A stretch of 64,000 nt of DNA from Opisthorchis felineus (taxonomy: Eukaryota; Platyhelminthes; Trematoda; Opisthorchiida; Opisthorchiidae). Location: NCBI GenBank assembly GCA_004794785.1, contig SJOL01001427.1, positions 373,494-437,493 of the forward strand. Reading direction: 5' to 3'. Shown here in pieces: positions 36,496 to 49,677 of the stretch (position 1 is the stretch's first letter; every line of letters starts with the position of its first letter). The notes beneath the pieces were generated by a model. The model saw only the letters and a list, made by a program, of their open reading frames with translations, had not been told where the DNA came from and did no database searches. The position numbers were made by a program, and so were the translations under genes.

Positions 36496-38515
36496 GTAAT
36501 AGTATTCTGTATACTAATACGAAGCCATACTATTCTAAACAACATTCAACTTGCATACTATACTCCATCTTCTACAAACGCACACATTCAGCACCAACCC
36601 TTTTCACAGCTACGTCTGACCAAACATTAAGTTAGTTTCTTTGTTGATTAGTCGTTTACTCACGTGGCCAAATAACGAGGGACTGATTAAAACGCAAATC
36701 GTCAGCGTCGATCCAAGGTGGAACGACTATGGGACACAAATGTTAGTTTGTTTATAGTATAATAGGTGCTTCTGTCCTTGTTTAAATTCCAGCCTGGATT
36801 TGTCCTCACAATTCTGTAACGGTGGTTGTACTGCTTTAAGCTCTTATCCTAGTCAGATAAACCACTATCACTTAAATGGTTACATTGCTAAATGAATTCA
36901 CACAGCGAACAACTAAATCTTGAAAACTGATGGCCATCGTCAAACTTCTTGAGCTTTCTGTTTGGGCGAACGAAAGTAAAAAAGACCATACAGGTTGAGT
37001 TATCGACATGGTGATCGAAATCCCTTGTTAAAAAGGCCAAAGAAGCAAGTGCACTTTGATGTCGGCTGTAAGCCCGAGAGGAATTCCAGTAACCGTTGCA
37101 TCACCTAAATATGGATGGAAGATAAATCTATCCCATCTTCCAAGTTGTGGTATTTGTCCGATCTACTCCGTCCAAACCGTCTCTCACATACTGTGGCATA
37201 ATTACTGGGATACACCCAGCTTAAAATTCACCCTTATTAGGGTTCCTCAAAAGCACTCCTTCCCTGTGGTACTGGCACCTGACCTTCAGTCATCTGATAA
37301 GTTTTTTACAGATGCAGCACCAGAGTATACTGGGGACGACCGAATCGGAAGCTCTAACAAAAACGAATTTTGGGTTCTGGTTTCCTTCGCTCTGTGAACT
37401 TAGAATAATCGTGGCAGAATAGCTGATATACCGCTCAAACGAGAGTGACGGGAATATGCATTTGATATGTTTTTCTGGTTTCTGGCGTTCCGTTAGTTTT
37501 CGAATATGTTAAACTCTCTTCATAGTAGGCCATTTTGAACACCCAAAGGAGCAAGTTGTGCCCGAAAAAGTGCTTTAGGCAAGCAATCAGGCAGACGAAA
37601 TTTGTGAGTGTTACAGTGCGTTATGTTCTCCTCCGGCCCACCAGCAAATATCCTGTCACAGCAGATGGGCATACTGTTGCTTTGTAAAAGTGAGGTATTT
37701 TTTGACAATTCGAAAAAAAGTCAAAAATTATCGATGGGTAAATTGCTGTCCTCTCATTCAAAGTGATAAACGCCTGAGCTTGGATCAAATACTCGTGCTC
37801 AGCTTACTTCGGATGGTGCATATACTATTTGCGCAGGATTCCCCTAAGAATATTATATGTGATTGCATATTTCGTTTGTGAATTACGAGGCACATCCTCT
37901 ACAAGCAGATCAATTTATGCTAGCCCTTGATACCGAACACCCCCCCCTCCCGATGTCACAAAATGTGGTTAGCAAATGTTTTTTTCTCACTGGACTGCCG
38001 GAGGAATTTTTCCCAACACTTTATATCCACAAAGAAAACATAGACATTGCCTTAAACGTTTCTGCATTCAAGATGTTGCTCAGATGGAATCTTCTTGTAA
38101 ATGACGGGTACTGTGGCCTGGATTCCTAAATTAAACCATTAAGAAGAAATGGCACCATTGGTTCCAACACTATTGGTCTGCTGCAAACTTGTGTGAAACA
38201 TGAAACATGTCTGTGCTTGAAAATCCCCATTGATTTTTGTCTCTCTCAAGTTTATACATCAACGTCGACTATTCTGGACGCTGTAAGACCTTCTTGCGTT
38301 GCTACCATTGCTTCACATACTGTCTGAACAATCGTCTTTCCGTGAAAGAAATTTAAAAAATTGATTGACGCCTGTGAGCACTTATTCATTGTAAACCTTT
38401 TACAAACTTGTACCAGTGTCAGGATTCATCCTCTGACTATTGTACACAGGAATTACAGCATGCATCGATGAAGTGTCCTTGTTTACTCGTATTTTGTAAC
38501 GTGATGATGCACGTT
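36496..38515. other. Tincar-like intron, part 6: nothing recognised
   Basis: Unassigned open frames occur at 37056-37397 (+) and 37863-38129 (+). Neither has a recognised domain or convincing splice sites. Confidence 0.45.
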
Positions 38516-38526
38516 CCCCCCCCCCC
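38516..38526. repeat. Poly(C) run of 11
   Basis: Eleven consecutive C residues, the longest G/C homopolymer noticed. This is a likely sequencing-error or length-polymorphism spot. Confidence 0.9.
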
Positions 38527-41500
38527 ACGTCATGCAGTGATCGGCTAAGATATCATTATCACAGAATCGTCGTTGAGGGTGGATGTTACCACCCACACAG
38601 GATGACGTTAATCCGGTTTTGATTGCCCTGTACTAATGTTTTTGGCGACTTCCTAAATAAATTTCACTGGGTCTTTACGGAAGATTTTCCAGAGGATGGT
38701 GGCCATTAGTTTAGTACTCATACGTTCTCAGGTAGGTCCATATGGTTGCGTGCCAACAATTTTTGTGCAATGGACCAGTTTTCAGCTGACGGCACATCCC
38801 TTAAATCCCTACGGCCCTAACTAAAGAGAACTTGTTACAAAATTCAAATATATAATGTTCATCTACATCACCGCCGTCATTCGAGCGGAGAATCCGGCTA
38901 TGCCGCTTAATTCTGCCCTGCCATTCAGATGTGACAAGTAGCGTCATTTCGCCCTTTTGGAATGAGGGTAATGTAATAATCTTAAACATCAGTTAATAGA
39001 GAAGAACGATATCAAGGTGAGAACAAATATATTCGATAATTTAACTACCCGCAAGTAATCGACTGCAGGTTTGCACCTCTGGCCCCTAGGAGGCAATCCT
39101 AATGTGACTCTCAACGGATAAATTACCAATAGAAGCTCTGGCTGTATCGGGGTGGGTGCTGATAACAAAGTATTGTTAAACCTGAATGAACACGGATAGA
39201 CCTTTGGAAGACAAAGTGTCCCGCACATTAATGAATTCTTGAAAACACAGTAAGGTGCTGCCTTACTATGAAATCTTGTTCCCGGAAGCAGTCAGACATG
39301 ATGCACGCGTCCCGATTCATGGTCCCTTTACTCAAGCCTCTATCACAAATTAATTTGACTGCGGTTATTGGCGAACGAAAACCTTGTACTATGGATATTT
39401 TTATGAGATGAGCGGTCGAAGCCTATATTGCGTTAGGTCTGCAAGAATCGTATTGTCTTCCTTTTCACTCAAGAATTGTATTATGCCCGTAACCCTTAGA
39501 CGGCAGCTGGACTTAATATCTCCTAGACTTCGAATGTGCGGAGAGATGAGAATTTATCCAGGATGTCATATCTAGCAGGCATATTACCATTCCCGTTAAA
39601 CTGAAAGAAATCCACCCTACTATTTGGTTTTCCGTCTTGTGAGTTTTGCTGGTGGCTGCATTACATGCCATGGGACGAAGTGTAGCCCCTAACCTATTTT
39701 TTCGTTGCTTGTATAGATATATATTGTCTAGCGTATTTCTAAATGTTCTCCACAGTCGTACCAGATTCAAACCCATTTTGAGAAGAATATAAACTACGCG
39801 AGACCCTAAGCAGTCTCGACTAAAATTCTTTACGTGAGAGTCTGGATCGTCTTCCGCCTTCAAACGACAAGTCCGTATAAGTTTGCGGTAGGAGGTAGAT
39901 GACATCTTGTATCAGTAAAAAATTCACCCTAATATACGTATGGATAAAAAGTAAAGCTGAAAAATCACCATTTGTTGTTCCATAAACTGACTTGCAAACT
40001 ATAGAAGGCACAAAATAGACTGTAGCAAGGCACACGTTCTTACAGCTTGCCCATTGCTAGAATGATGCATCTTCCGGAACATTCTGAATTTTTCAACCGA
40101 CCAACTTTGGTTTTTTGCCACCGCACTTCGTCTAGGGTAAGTACCCGGATCGACAAAATTCTGAGTGTAAACATCACAACTCTATAAAGAAAAATCGCCC
40201 GGTGTTCACTGGTCTCTTTGCTTATCTCCCGGGTGACTGCTTGCCGAAATGAAGTTTTAGTTTGCCGGCCACGCATTCACAAATTTGATAAAGAACAGAT
40301 AACAACATCATTTCTCTTGTTAAATGGTTCCCAGTTGCATATACTGACCTTAGCTGGGGGTCACTTTTGGTTCTTCTTGTGTAACTTCAGCAAAATGTTT
40401 GGACCCTGGAGAAATCAATCATCAGCCAAGGTCAGGGACAACATTTTACTGCCCACCTTGGTTTAAATCCTTTCCAGAATACATTACAATAGCTGTCTGC
40501 TCCACTTATCAGAGGCGTGATTAGGCCCTTTTGTACTTCCCAAGGAAGTGCGGGGAATAAATCTGCTTCAATCTTCTGTGTGAGTTAATTTTCTCTCAAT
40601 CATTTACATGTACTATGCAGGGTTGAATGGTTTTGGTGGTATAAGGCTAAATCATTGGTTCATCTGAGTTCATCCATAGGTCAGGTCGTTTCCCCTGGAA
40701 CGAGATCGGCATCACGGCAAGATATTGGAATATACCGACGGAATACATACATAACTCATTGCAGTTATCATGAAACGCATTTTACGCCAATTTCCGCATT
40801 TTTCACTAATACCTGCTGAGTAGAGACTACTTCATTAAAAACCTTTTGGGTTATTCCTTTGTCTGGTTTATACAGAGGTGAATGTTGCATCAAATATGAT
40901 TCTCCTTATCTTGTTGAACGCCCTCTAAGAATCTACTGACCTGTGTTGGTTGTCACATCAGAGTTTTCTTTCCGTCCTCTTTGGTCAAGTGTATTGCTGG
41001 GGGAAACAATGAGGCTAGGAGAATTACATCAAACTGAAGGCAATCGGCTGACCGTTATCATTAATTTTGGGGTGTCTTCATTATACGGGTTCACGTGACC
41101 CTGATGTCATCAGGCTGAAGTCACACTCAGAGGTCCTGATCGCGGATCGGGACACAAAACAATCCAGCCACTGAACAAAACCGCAGCGTAATTCGAAATA
41201 CGGACTGCATATAATGTTTATGGGCTGTTCGCAACACTAGAATGAAAAGTGCGCCTATTTCATCCGCGAGATATCGTTTTAAAAACAAAGTTCTAGCCTC
41301 GGAATTCACCTTTTGCTTGGGACTGTCTTTCAGCAACCCTTCTTTAGAGTATCACAATCCACTATACCGTTACAACCGTATTTCTTTCCTCGCCTCACCA
41401 GATCTCTGTTTGCTTCAACAACACCAATCTGATCCGTTGGCCTTAGCAGCAGCCAGCGTTAAGTCGAGCGTGTGCGCTTCCGGACAACTCAGTTGCACAA

Positions 41501-43037
41501 TACTATTCCAACTGCCCAAGCTTCCTTCTGATTCTGATTATGTACGCGAGAGCACTAAACGGACAGCGACGCGAAACAGTGAGATTCACGCTTGGTTGCC
41601 TACATTCCCTTCAGTTTATGTGGTTATATCCTGGTAACTAGTCTGTTGTGCCTTGTGGGAGTTGATGCGAAAATTCCACCGTACAAACTAAGGGTGACTG
41701 CTCAAGAGACCAGTCCGTTATGTTTGAGTCAAAGTGGCCGGCTAATGACAAATGAAGTAAATGCTGTTGTAACCAATAGCAGCCATTACTAAGTACTGTA
41801 ATTTGCGTACACTTTTTTGTTGCGTTAGTCTTGCAGAACAATTGATGGGTACATTATTCCGCAGAAATTAGGAGGACCGAACGGACTGGGCGTTAATAAT
41901 ACTGGTCTTTTTTATTTTCCAAATGGGTCGGCACTCACAAGAAAAAGCCGGTAATTGGTGCATTGTGCTTCATTCAGGGAGATAAAGAACACAAATCTAC
42001 TCTCAGTTCGAAGAAATAAAAACTACATCTTTCGTCTTGCCCTATGGGCTTTGCATAGAGAGACCAGCGAGGTAGTCTTTGATTAACACTTCTTATACTA
42101 CCCCATGGGGCAGACGGTCCCCAGTGGTCGGTTAGTTCAGTCATGCTTCGATCAAGCCCCTTAAATCAACTAACTTATCTGGTGGGTAACTGGCTCTTTG
42201 CTTGAAATATAAAAGGCCACTTTCTAAACAGCATGTTGGAACCAAATGTGATTTTATTCCATACTGCAATATTTCCCTAAGAAAAAGTGTTTGGAGGAAT
42301 TAGGCTTTTTGGCTTTTCCTTGAGAGTCACTCCTCCTCCTGAGCATTAGTGTGTGTTGGACCATGTGAACTTCAAGAAGGTCTAAGGGCTTGCAGGAATA
42401 ATATTCCAGAAACGTTTTGGTGATTTTCCTTTTCAGTGTTTCTAGGTCTGTCACCTAATATGAATAAAGTAAAACTGGTCCTGAAATGCTGTGGCTATTA
42501 GTGAATATTTCCTTTGTGCATCAAAGCAGACACCCTCATAAGTGTGACCGGCTGAAAAATTCTGTCTCTCTGAGCTTTTTCAAAGAACTTTATGTGATTC
42601 TCTATTGTCCTTGAATTTTTTTTAACACATCCTGGACAACATTTCAAAGGGGCAAATAAAAAGGGAAAGTTTAAAGTCAAAACAGTGTGGTGGAATAAGA
42701 TGTCATAATCCGACGTTTCGAGTACCGTGGGCAACATTTTTCCAGGGATTTTACAATTAACTATACACCGGCCAACAGCAGCGTTATTTAGGTCCCTTAT
42801 CATGTATTCTGATGGGTGTGTTCTTGAGACCAGTTAGCAGTCAGATGCGACCAGCGTGTGTTTGCTTGTTAGCCCCGTATTTGTGAGAGCGTGACCGTGT
42901 GTGTATTTCCGATAGCATTTGTATCCGTTCGTTTTTGTGTTGGCTGTGATGCGCCAGTGCTGAGATTCCTGCATGATTTCTGGTCAGTGCGTCCATCGCG
43001 GGGTGCGGCAAGCCCAAGTCAGATCGATGGGAGTCTG
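38527..43037. other. Tincar-like intron, part 7: nothing recognised
   Basis: The longest frames, 39513-39905 (minus) and 41242-41637 (+), about 130 codons each, are unassigned. Frames at 42254-42454 and 42498-42803 (minus) lie just beyond the 3' end of the Penelope remnant but do not resemble it. Confidence 0.45.
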
Positions 43038-43062
43038 ACTACATCACTAAGTCTGATGTAGT
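43038..43062. repeat. 9-bp hairpin at the 3' edge of the Penelope remnant
   Basis: ACTACATCA (43038-43046) and TGATGTAGT (43054-43062) are perfect complements around a 7-base loop. It overlaps the last codons of the endonuclease remnant, so it may belong to the element's 3' end. Confidence 0.65.
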
Positions 43063-43480
43063 TCGGTTGTGTTGATTTCCAGGGCTTCAACGCGCTTCCG
43101 TTCTACGTACGATTTAAATCCTGGCTGGAGTACACGAGTGCCGTCGAAGTTGAACTGATGGCTTGACTCAAGTACATGGAGTGCAATGGCTCCCTGGTTC
43201 GTACATGGAGTTGTATGGCTGCCTGGGTGATGCATTTAGTTGGACATTTTGCAGAGGGAATTCGATAGACGCAGTTTGTGCGGTCTTCTTGTTCGACAGG
43301 GTCCTTAGGCCTTACAGGGTGTTGTGAGGTGTTACCAATTCAGAAGATTGTTTTGATATCATAATACCGTAGTATCTTCCGGATGACGTCTGAAGTACCA
43401 TTCCAACGGAGTAGTGACTAACGTGTTTTCTTCTTCCTGCCCCACCTCTTCGGGTAACGTTCTTCCCCTTGTTGAGTAAT
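43047..43480 (-). mobile_element. Penelope-like element remnant: GIY-YIG endonuclease domain
   Basis: Read on the minus strand, one frame runs from about 43480 to 43190 with stops at about 43420 and 43345. It carries in order ERYPKRWGRKKK, GTSDVIRKILRYYDIKTIF, RPKDPVEQEDRTNCVYRIPS and AKCPTK, then CITQAAIQLHVRTRE, which corresponds to the YIGQT-R-L--R--EH block of the endonuclease. After a frameshift the frame ending at 43047 gives GAIALHVLESSHQFNFDGTRV and ERKRVEALEI, the histidine/FDW-like C-terminal part. This is the linker plus GIY-YIG nuclease of Penelope-like retroelements. The YIG of the catalytic signature has decayed to CIT, and at least two stops and one frameshift make it a pseudogene. 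No reverse transcriptase is readable upstream. It lies inside the tincar-like intron, antisense to the gene. Confidence 0.8.
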
Positions 43481-46409
43481 GAGTCCTACAGGCAATTAAA
43501 ATGGTAAAAGCCAAAGAAATCTTGCGTAAAAATCGTGACGATCACGGCTCGACGATAACTGTTTCCGGCTATCAGCTTTGGTTTCAACATAAATATCATA
43601 TTACATTTATTTAAGTAAAAGGTTTATTCACCTCTCATGAGACAGTGACCCGGGTGGCTTCTGCCTAAACTGTGTCAGAAAAAAGGTCCACGTGAACGAA
43701 ACCTTGACTACGTGGATTGTTTAGTTGTGTTCTGAATCCACTATCCCTCAGTAAACTCAGTAATCAGTACAAGAATATTCGATACAATCAAATATCAAGA
43801 CTACCATAGGCAGTACTGAGTGGCAAAATTAACACTGGCAACTAAAAAGTCTTTATGAATCGGCATAAGAAAACTACGGTAACATCTAGAGATAGACAAC
43901 ACCAGTTTTATGGCTGTAAATGTGAAAAATCTTCGGCAAATATGAACGAATTTTGAAAGCCGTAAACGCGCCTATTTGAGCTCTACATCTCACCTCGTTA
44001 GAACTAGTATGCAGAACAGTGACCTTTTTATGGATTTTGTCATGGATGATGAAAGTCCTAATTTATCATAGGAAGGTAGGATAATCTCTGGGAGAAAAAT
44101 CATTAAAGTTTGCAGCAGCGTAAGAATTATACCTCCAGGAACACGAACTTCTATGGTGGTCCTGGCCTCTTCGAATGTCGAAGAACAATGTCCATAGATT
44201 GGTCTATCTTCTTAAGATAGACCTTACATCAATCTTACACGTACTCGATTGTTCCTAAAGAACATCAGGTAACGTCGTCGGCTTAACTAAGTTGTCGGAA
44301 TGCAGTCTTTCCTTTAACCAGCTCAGTGGACCATTATGCGAGAACATGGGATATCAGTAAAGTTTTATGATTGAGAATAGCGTTTTCCTTGTCTAGAATA
44401 ATGATTTTTAAAAACGAAATATGTGAATTCAGACGGAGCTGTTAACAAGGGTGCCTTCAGTTTCAATAAGGACACATTTTGCTAAACGCATGACAACTGA
44501 GTAGGTCCTTCCGCTTGGGTTTTGTCTGATTCAAGAAGGACGTAACCTCTCACTGTTTGGTAACAAAAACAGCTTTTGGACATAGACATCAAAATCATCC
44601 TGGCTTAGTTTTTTGTCATCCAGCCTGAAAAATTTAGGACTCCATTCCTCAGGTGGGAATGGCAGACAGTCGCCACATGTCCTACCAAATGCTCAGATTG
44701 TTTAACACATCCCCAAGGGAAATCATCTCCAAGTCTGATGGGAGTTCTGTTACCCGGGAGACTATCTGCACCAAAAGATAGTGTCTCAACGACTCAATTA
44801 ATAAACCAACCAGTGGATAAGCCCAAATTAAATTTGTTTTAGCATGAAGCTACTCAGAATAAAAAAACATGGGCATAGAAGGTGGATTGATGTCGTTCTC
44901 ATCAACATTCACGGAATTATCACCCCATCACGATGTGTTGGAGCGCTTTAAAACTGTGAATATATTACCCCCGCATTCTGAGGTTGTTGCCAAAAGGTGT
45001 ATGGGAAACCCTGCTGGCACCTCTGCACTGAAATCTGTGTTATAATCTTTCTGACGTCAAAGAGTTTCATTACGTTTGCTCAAGTAGCGGTACACTGTTT
45101 TTGTGTTTCATGTATATCAATGCAGTGAAGGAGTTCAGAACTCTGCATTCTTTCTTGGTCAGTATTGTAGATGAATGAATACGTCGGTAGTCTCATGGAT
45201 GATCACATTTTTCGTACTGTTTAAATGTTGAAGAAATTTCTGAAAAAATTAGCCGATTAACTTTGCAAATCCATTTCTGCAAAATTTTTCGCTGTTAGTA
45301 GAAAATAGCTGTGTTCTTTTTATTGCGAAAAGCCTTCAAAGACTGTCATTCACGCAAGATATTTGAAATTGTTCTGAGTATATAATGTTTCTTCACAAAG
45401 AATAAAATGGGCTTTTTGTTCGATTTATAAATTTATAATTTATAATTCACCAAGTACTTCGAAGTAGAAGCCTCAAATGTTCTGCTAATAATGGAGTATA
45501 TCATATCTATCTGGGAGAATCCAACCAGTGAACCGTAATCAGGGCAAGATATTTGCCTTGCCACTGGAGCGAGGGAAATTTCTGCCTTAAAGTTTTATAA
45601 TATGGGGTTATGTGAACACTCCCACGTTGTCTATGGGAATCTTTTCACCCAGATATATATCAGATATATCAAACTAGGTCCATTTAACTGTCCAGTGGAT
45701 GATGTGTTCTCATACTCTTCCCTGTACAAAAGAAAATTGTCAAAATCAAATAAACACTATTGTTTGATCACTTTTGACTAATACCCATATTATTTAGTTG
45801 GTTTCATGAAAAACTGAGATGTGTCGTCATACTGTACGCAAATCTCAAATGAGTCAGCGTCGTATTGAAAATTTCCCAACACTAATGCAGAGCTTGAATT
45901 GTTGAGGCACCCCCAAAACTGGTTTCATCTGTTGACATATTTGTTGTTTTCCGGGTTCGTGAATCGGCAGGTTTTCTGAAAACTGGAAAAGCAGTTTTGG
46001 ACAAACGGCAGTCAGAAAGGCATTTCGGGAAAATTAACAGAAAATGCCTCGCAAGTCACGGACAAGTTAGCGGGCAATTCGAGGTTTTACAACAAAACGT
46101 TTGGCCTTCCAAACAGAAAGGCTGATTTCTAAAGAAAAGAGTAGACGCAATCTGAAAATAAGGCGATGAGAGATCAGCTGTAGAGAGCAGGCAAAATAAA
46201 AAACGCAAAATTAGCTTACCGTGTTAGGAACTAAATTAAAAATCGTTTAAAATAAAATAGTTTTTGATAGTATTGGGCGATATGGGACTTCTTCAGTTGG
46301 CATTTCGCCCCATGAATGAGGCCAATCTAACCTGAAAAGCCGAGAAAAGCCGCACAACTGTCTCGTTCTGCCTAGGTACCAGTTAATCACACTTCCGATC
46401 AGCCGCTTG
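43481..46409. other. AT-rich intronic stretch without open frames
   Basis: No open frame of 60 codons or more occurs on either strand from 43236 to 47581, unusual for this window. I searched by eye for the missing Penelope reverse transcriptase near 44.5-44.9 kb (minus strand) and did not find it. A perfect hairpin at 44201-44223 is listed separately. Confidence 0.55.
44201..44223. repeat. Perfect 10-bp hairpin, 3-nt loop
   Basis: GGTCTATCTT and AAGATAGACC are exact complements separated by CTT. It is intronic with no known role. Confidence 0.85.
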
Positions 46410-46480
46410 TGGCAGAACGCTTAGGAGTTCCAGCCACTTGTGGGGAGGTCACTGGTTCGATACTCCCTGGAGTTTTGGGA
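46405..46480 (+). repeat. tRNA-derived SINE-like segment
   Basis: TGGCAGAACGC at 46410-46420 resembles an A box, and GGTTCGATACTCC at 46454-46466 is a B box with two extra bases. The spacing fits a pol III internal promoter. The ends do not pair as an acceptor stem, so an intact tRNA is excluded. Confidence 0.35.
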
Positions 46481-47379
46481 GATTCGCGCTGCTGGTTATT
46501 CGAACTATGTATAAAACAGCTGTACAGTGCTGCTTAGCTTTTCAGTAAAGATGAGCTTTAATTACAGGACAAAACCTCAATAGAAAGCAAGTGTTATCCA
46601 ACGTTGATGAGCGCACATATCATATATTATGCGAATTACTAATCACTTCTCACAAACAGTTCTTTAGATTTAAAACTCCATAAGCGCTTTGGGAGGCGCA
46701 TTGGGTAGGGTTCCATCATTCCTGTTTTAGACTTCTTTGTTCTTGAACATTTTCATTGTTGTCTGACCCACCATATCAGGAGGAAACTTGTTCGCTTGTT
46801 CGCATTGCTGTCTATGTGATAGTCAGTTACATGCTGAAATATTAGGCCTATCCTACCTCGCTACCCTATAGGATTTCACTATTTGTCCTAGAGAAGAGTA
46901 GCACTGAGTAAGTAAAACTGTCAGTTATAATATAAGTTGTAAAATATTATCTTGTTCCAGCAAATGATAGCATTTGTGCGTAAGGATTTCTGTATCGACA
47001 TACCATATTAATTGGTGGCTTCTTTAGCAAAGTTATTCAGTGACTGGGATTTGAGAGTTAAGTAACAACACTATCGTTTTATTTTGCCAACCGTGCGATA
47101 TACTTCGACCGGTGAAACCCGATCTTTTTTACAGGCGAGACAATAAGCCTCAGTGTGAAACCGTTAGATTTCAGTACACGTTATAAATCAAGCGAATACT
47201 ATTTGGAATAAGTTTTGGCTCAAGTTTAGGTGGGCTCATTTTTTTTAAATTTTTTCACCTGATACTGCCAATTATTTCAGCAGACAACCTAGAAAAACCA
47301 CAAGCAGCACTATTATCTTGTATTCAGTGATAAACGTTTATGTTTTTTTTTCACTTATGGTTACGTATGTCGCTGCGGC
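46481..47379. other. Tincar-like intron, part 8: AT-rich, nothing recognised
   Basis: No open frame, repeat or transposon feature that I can name. Confidence 0.5.
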
Positions 47380-47418
47380 TATAAAAAAGCATAATGAAGT
47401 GGTAGTTACCTAAGCAAC
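47380..47418. promoter_or_regulatory. RFX X-box next to TATA-like site
   Basis: GTTACCTAAGCAAC at 47405-47418 matches the palindromic RFX X-box consensus GTTRCCNNRGYAAC at every fixed position. TATAAAAA lies at 47380-47387 and an inverted CCAAT (TGATTGG) at 47571-47577. X-boxes mark ciliary gene promoters and enhancers in animals. Here the site is about 2.5 kb upstream of the terminal tincar-like exon. The function is inferred. Confidence 0.4.
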
Positions 47419-49677
47419 GGCAGGCCAAACAGGAACAATTGGTAGACAATTGGTAGCTATCATTATGGGCCATTGTGAAACGTTCTGAAATGCGAAGGGA
47501 GTGTCAACACACATCAAGATTCCGCTTCTGGCAAGTCCTAAATGAAATGCCCCCGACTCTGCTTCCTTTTTGATTGGTTAGTTAGAGTGACGGTCGACGG
47601 TTAGTATGTAATGAAACTAAATATGGACCGTTTTGATTGATCGAAAAGGCGTACTCCTTTTGGGTATCCTCTTCTCTGTTATGTGGACTCCACTGGGCAA
47701 TTACGCAGGCATTTGAATAGTGAACAAATGCGTGGCCCCATCGAAGTACATTAAAGTGACAAGCACAGCACTCCACTGAAAATCATAATGATTTTTCTGA
47801 ACTTGCGAGATTATTGCCGATTAATTCGGAGTGACCTTCCGCAATAAGATAGCTGGCCCACGTACAGCTTTACTAGAAAGACCGGCCTTGCATGGTTGCG
47901 ATCACCAACACAACTATCAGTCCGAAATAAATGAACAGATAAGTCAGCCTAATAATTGCCTGAAAAAAATATCATATGGAAATTTTGTCGCACGTGGATA
48001 AGAACAACTACATGACAGTACAAACCGATTTTAGACTCCAGGCAAAAGCCAACAAATGAATCAGTGGCTGGAGTCATTGAACGAGTCAGTTTTGTCATGC
48101 ATATGGTGACCCCACGCCCGCTACGTATCCCCTATTCGGTTGACGCCACAAAGCTGTATTGGTCACAACACAAGACTGTCCCTTATGAAAACTTGCCAGA
48201 ATTTTTTGGAAGTTCCCTTGAGTAGCTGTTCTGTTGTTTAGGCATAGGTCATCCGCCATAGAAACAAGCAAATTCATAAACACGTTGGAGTAGTCTGACT
48301 ACGAAGTATCTGTTTATCTGCTGTTTGGTTGGACGATAAGTCACAAAGATGACCGCAAAAAGGCTTCTCTCACCTGTCAAAGAAGATAAAAAACAATCAC
48401 GTTTGGTGGGCACTTTCTTCGTACTGGTTTTTGCTACTTTTCCAGAAATCTATCTGTGTGCTCTCTTCTAAATCGATTAATCAGGAATTCATTCTCTTCA
48501 GCTGATTTGTCTTCTCAACGAATCTTTTATACCAAACCATTTCCAAGTCCCATTTGACTTCTAGAAGGACGTTTCTAGAAAATTGTACGTTGTAACTGGT
48601 CCATGTACTTTTAGGGCGTGTGTTTTGTGTCGTACGTTTGTCGTGTGTCATAAACGAAACATATGCTACCTCCCGAGTAAAAAAGTTCTGCAAGAGGATA
48701 TTGGTGCAACCGTCCGGAATGGCTTTGGAATTGTGAAATCCTCGTATATGATAAATGCGTCACCCACAGATGTGTGATAAAAACCACGTTCGGCAAATCG
48801 TTCACTATTATGGTGCTCTAACTTTTAAGTATGAACGACCACCAAGAACTTTAACAAGGAAAGCCACCATTTGCTACCTCATCTGTCTGTTGGTACCCTA
48901 CCTTCGTGAACAGGAGCGGGACTTTCAGCGTACAATCTTGCGTGAAATCTTTCGGTTAACTCCAACAACTACCCAACATCCCTCAGTGACACATGTATAG
49001 TCAGCGTGGGAAACATCGTCATGAGTCGTTCCCCAACCAGACAGCACCTACATAGCAAGCTTTCTTATACGGTTTGTACGTTTGTTCTTTTGAGTGCTTC
49101 TGTAGAGACGGCTGTCATCATTCTGACGTGTCCACACCTACAGTCACTCAATCAGAAAATCGTGATCGAAAATGACATGAAGAACTCCACTGGCGTCGAT
49201 TAGCAGTCGCATATTGTAGCGCCTCCAGTCATTCACAGGGATCACGCGGATCCCATCTTGTAGGAGAAGTCGCACCGACCACCATCACTACGCGCTGAAG
49301 GGTGAGATTTTCGGCTTACTTTTGAGGAATTAGACTATAAATGATATGTTGGGGTCTTCCCAGAGACCGATGGCATGAAAGTGCCCTGCAGTCAGTGAGG
49401 CCGGTTTTCTAACTTGGTTCTAAACTCCAGTCGATCGTTCAGTCAGCTCATTCGAATCAAAAAGGATGTGTTCCGAGGCGCTCACACATAAGATCCGGTC
49501 TGTTTTCTGGATGTAATTATCACGGCAACTGCACGTGAATTTGTAAACAACGCATGACACGGAGATGTTATATGAGTTACGCACTCGACTGCGCAAGTTG
49601 ATCTGTTTATTTCACGGAAACTAAGTGGCTACGAAGCTGGGCAAATGAGATCAGTCGTAGCAGGCAGTTAGTCCTCA
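47419..49677. other. End of the tincar-like intron: nothing recognised
   Basis: Short frames occur on both strands (for example 48755-49000 +, 81 codons). None shows a recognised domain. A small internal exon of the tincar-like gene in here cannot be excluded, although the flanking exons already match in phase. Confidence 0.45.

Noticed and set aside
36134..36635. Frames of 102-121 codons over 36.1-36.6 kb
   Set aside because: Their C-terminal halves are translations of the (TATAC)n array, and the N-terminal halves lack any recognised domain.
44500..44900. Reverse transcriptase partner of the 43 kb Penelope endonuclease
   Set aside because: No PR-YGL-K-HK-like signature is readable on the minus strand at the expected distance; the copy looks truncated.
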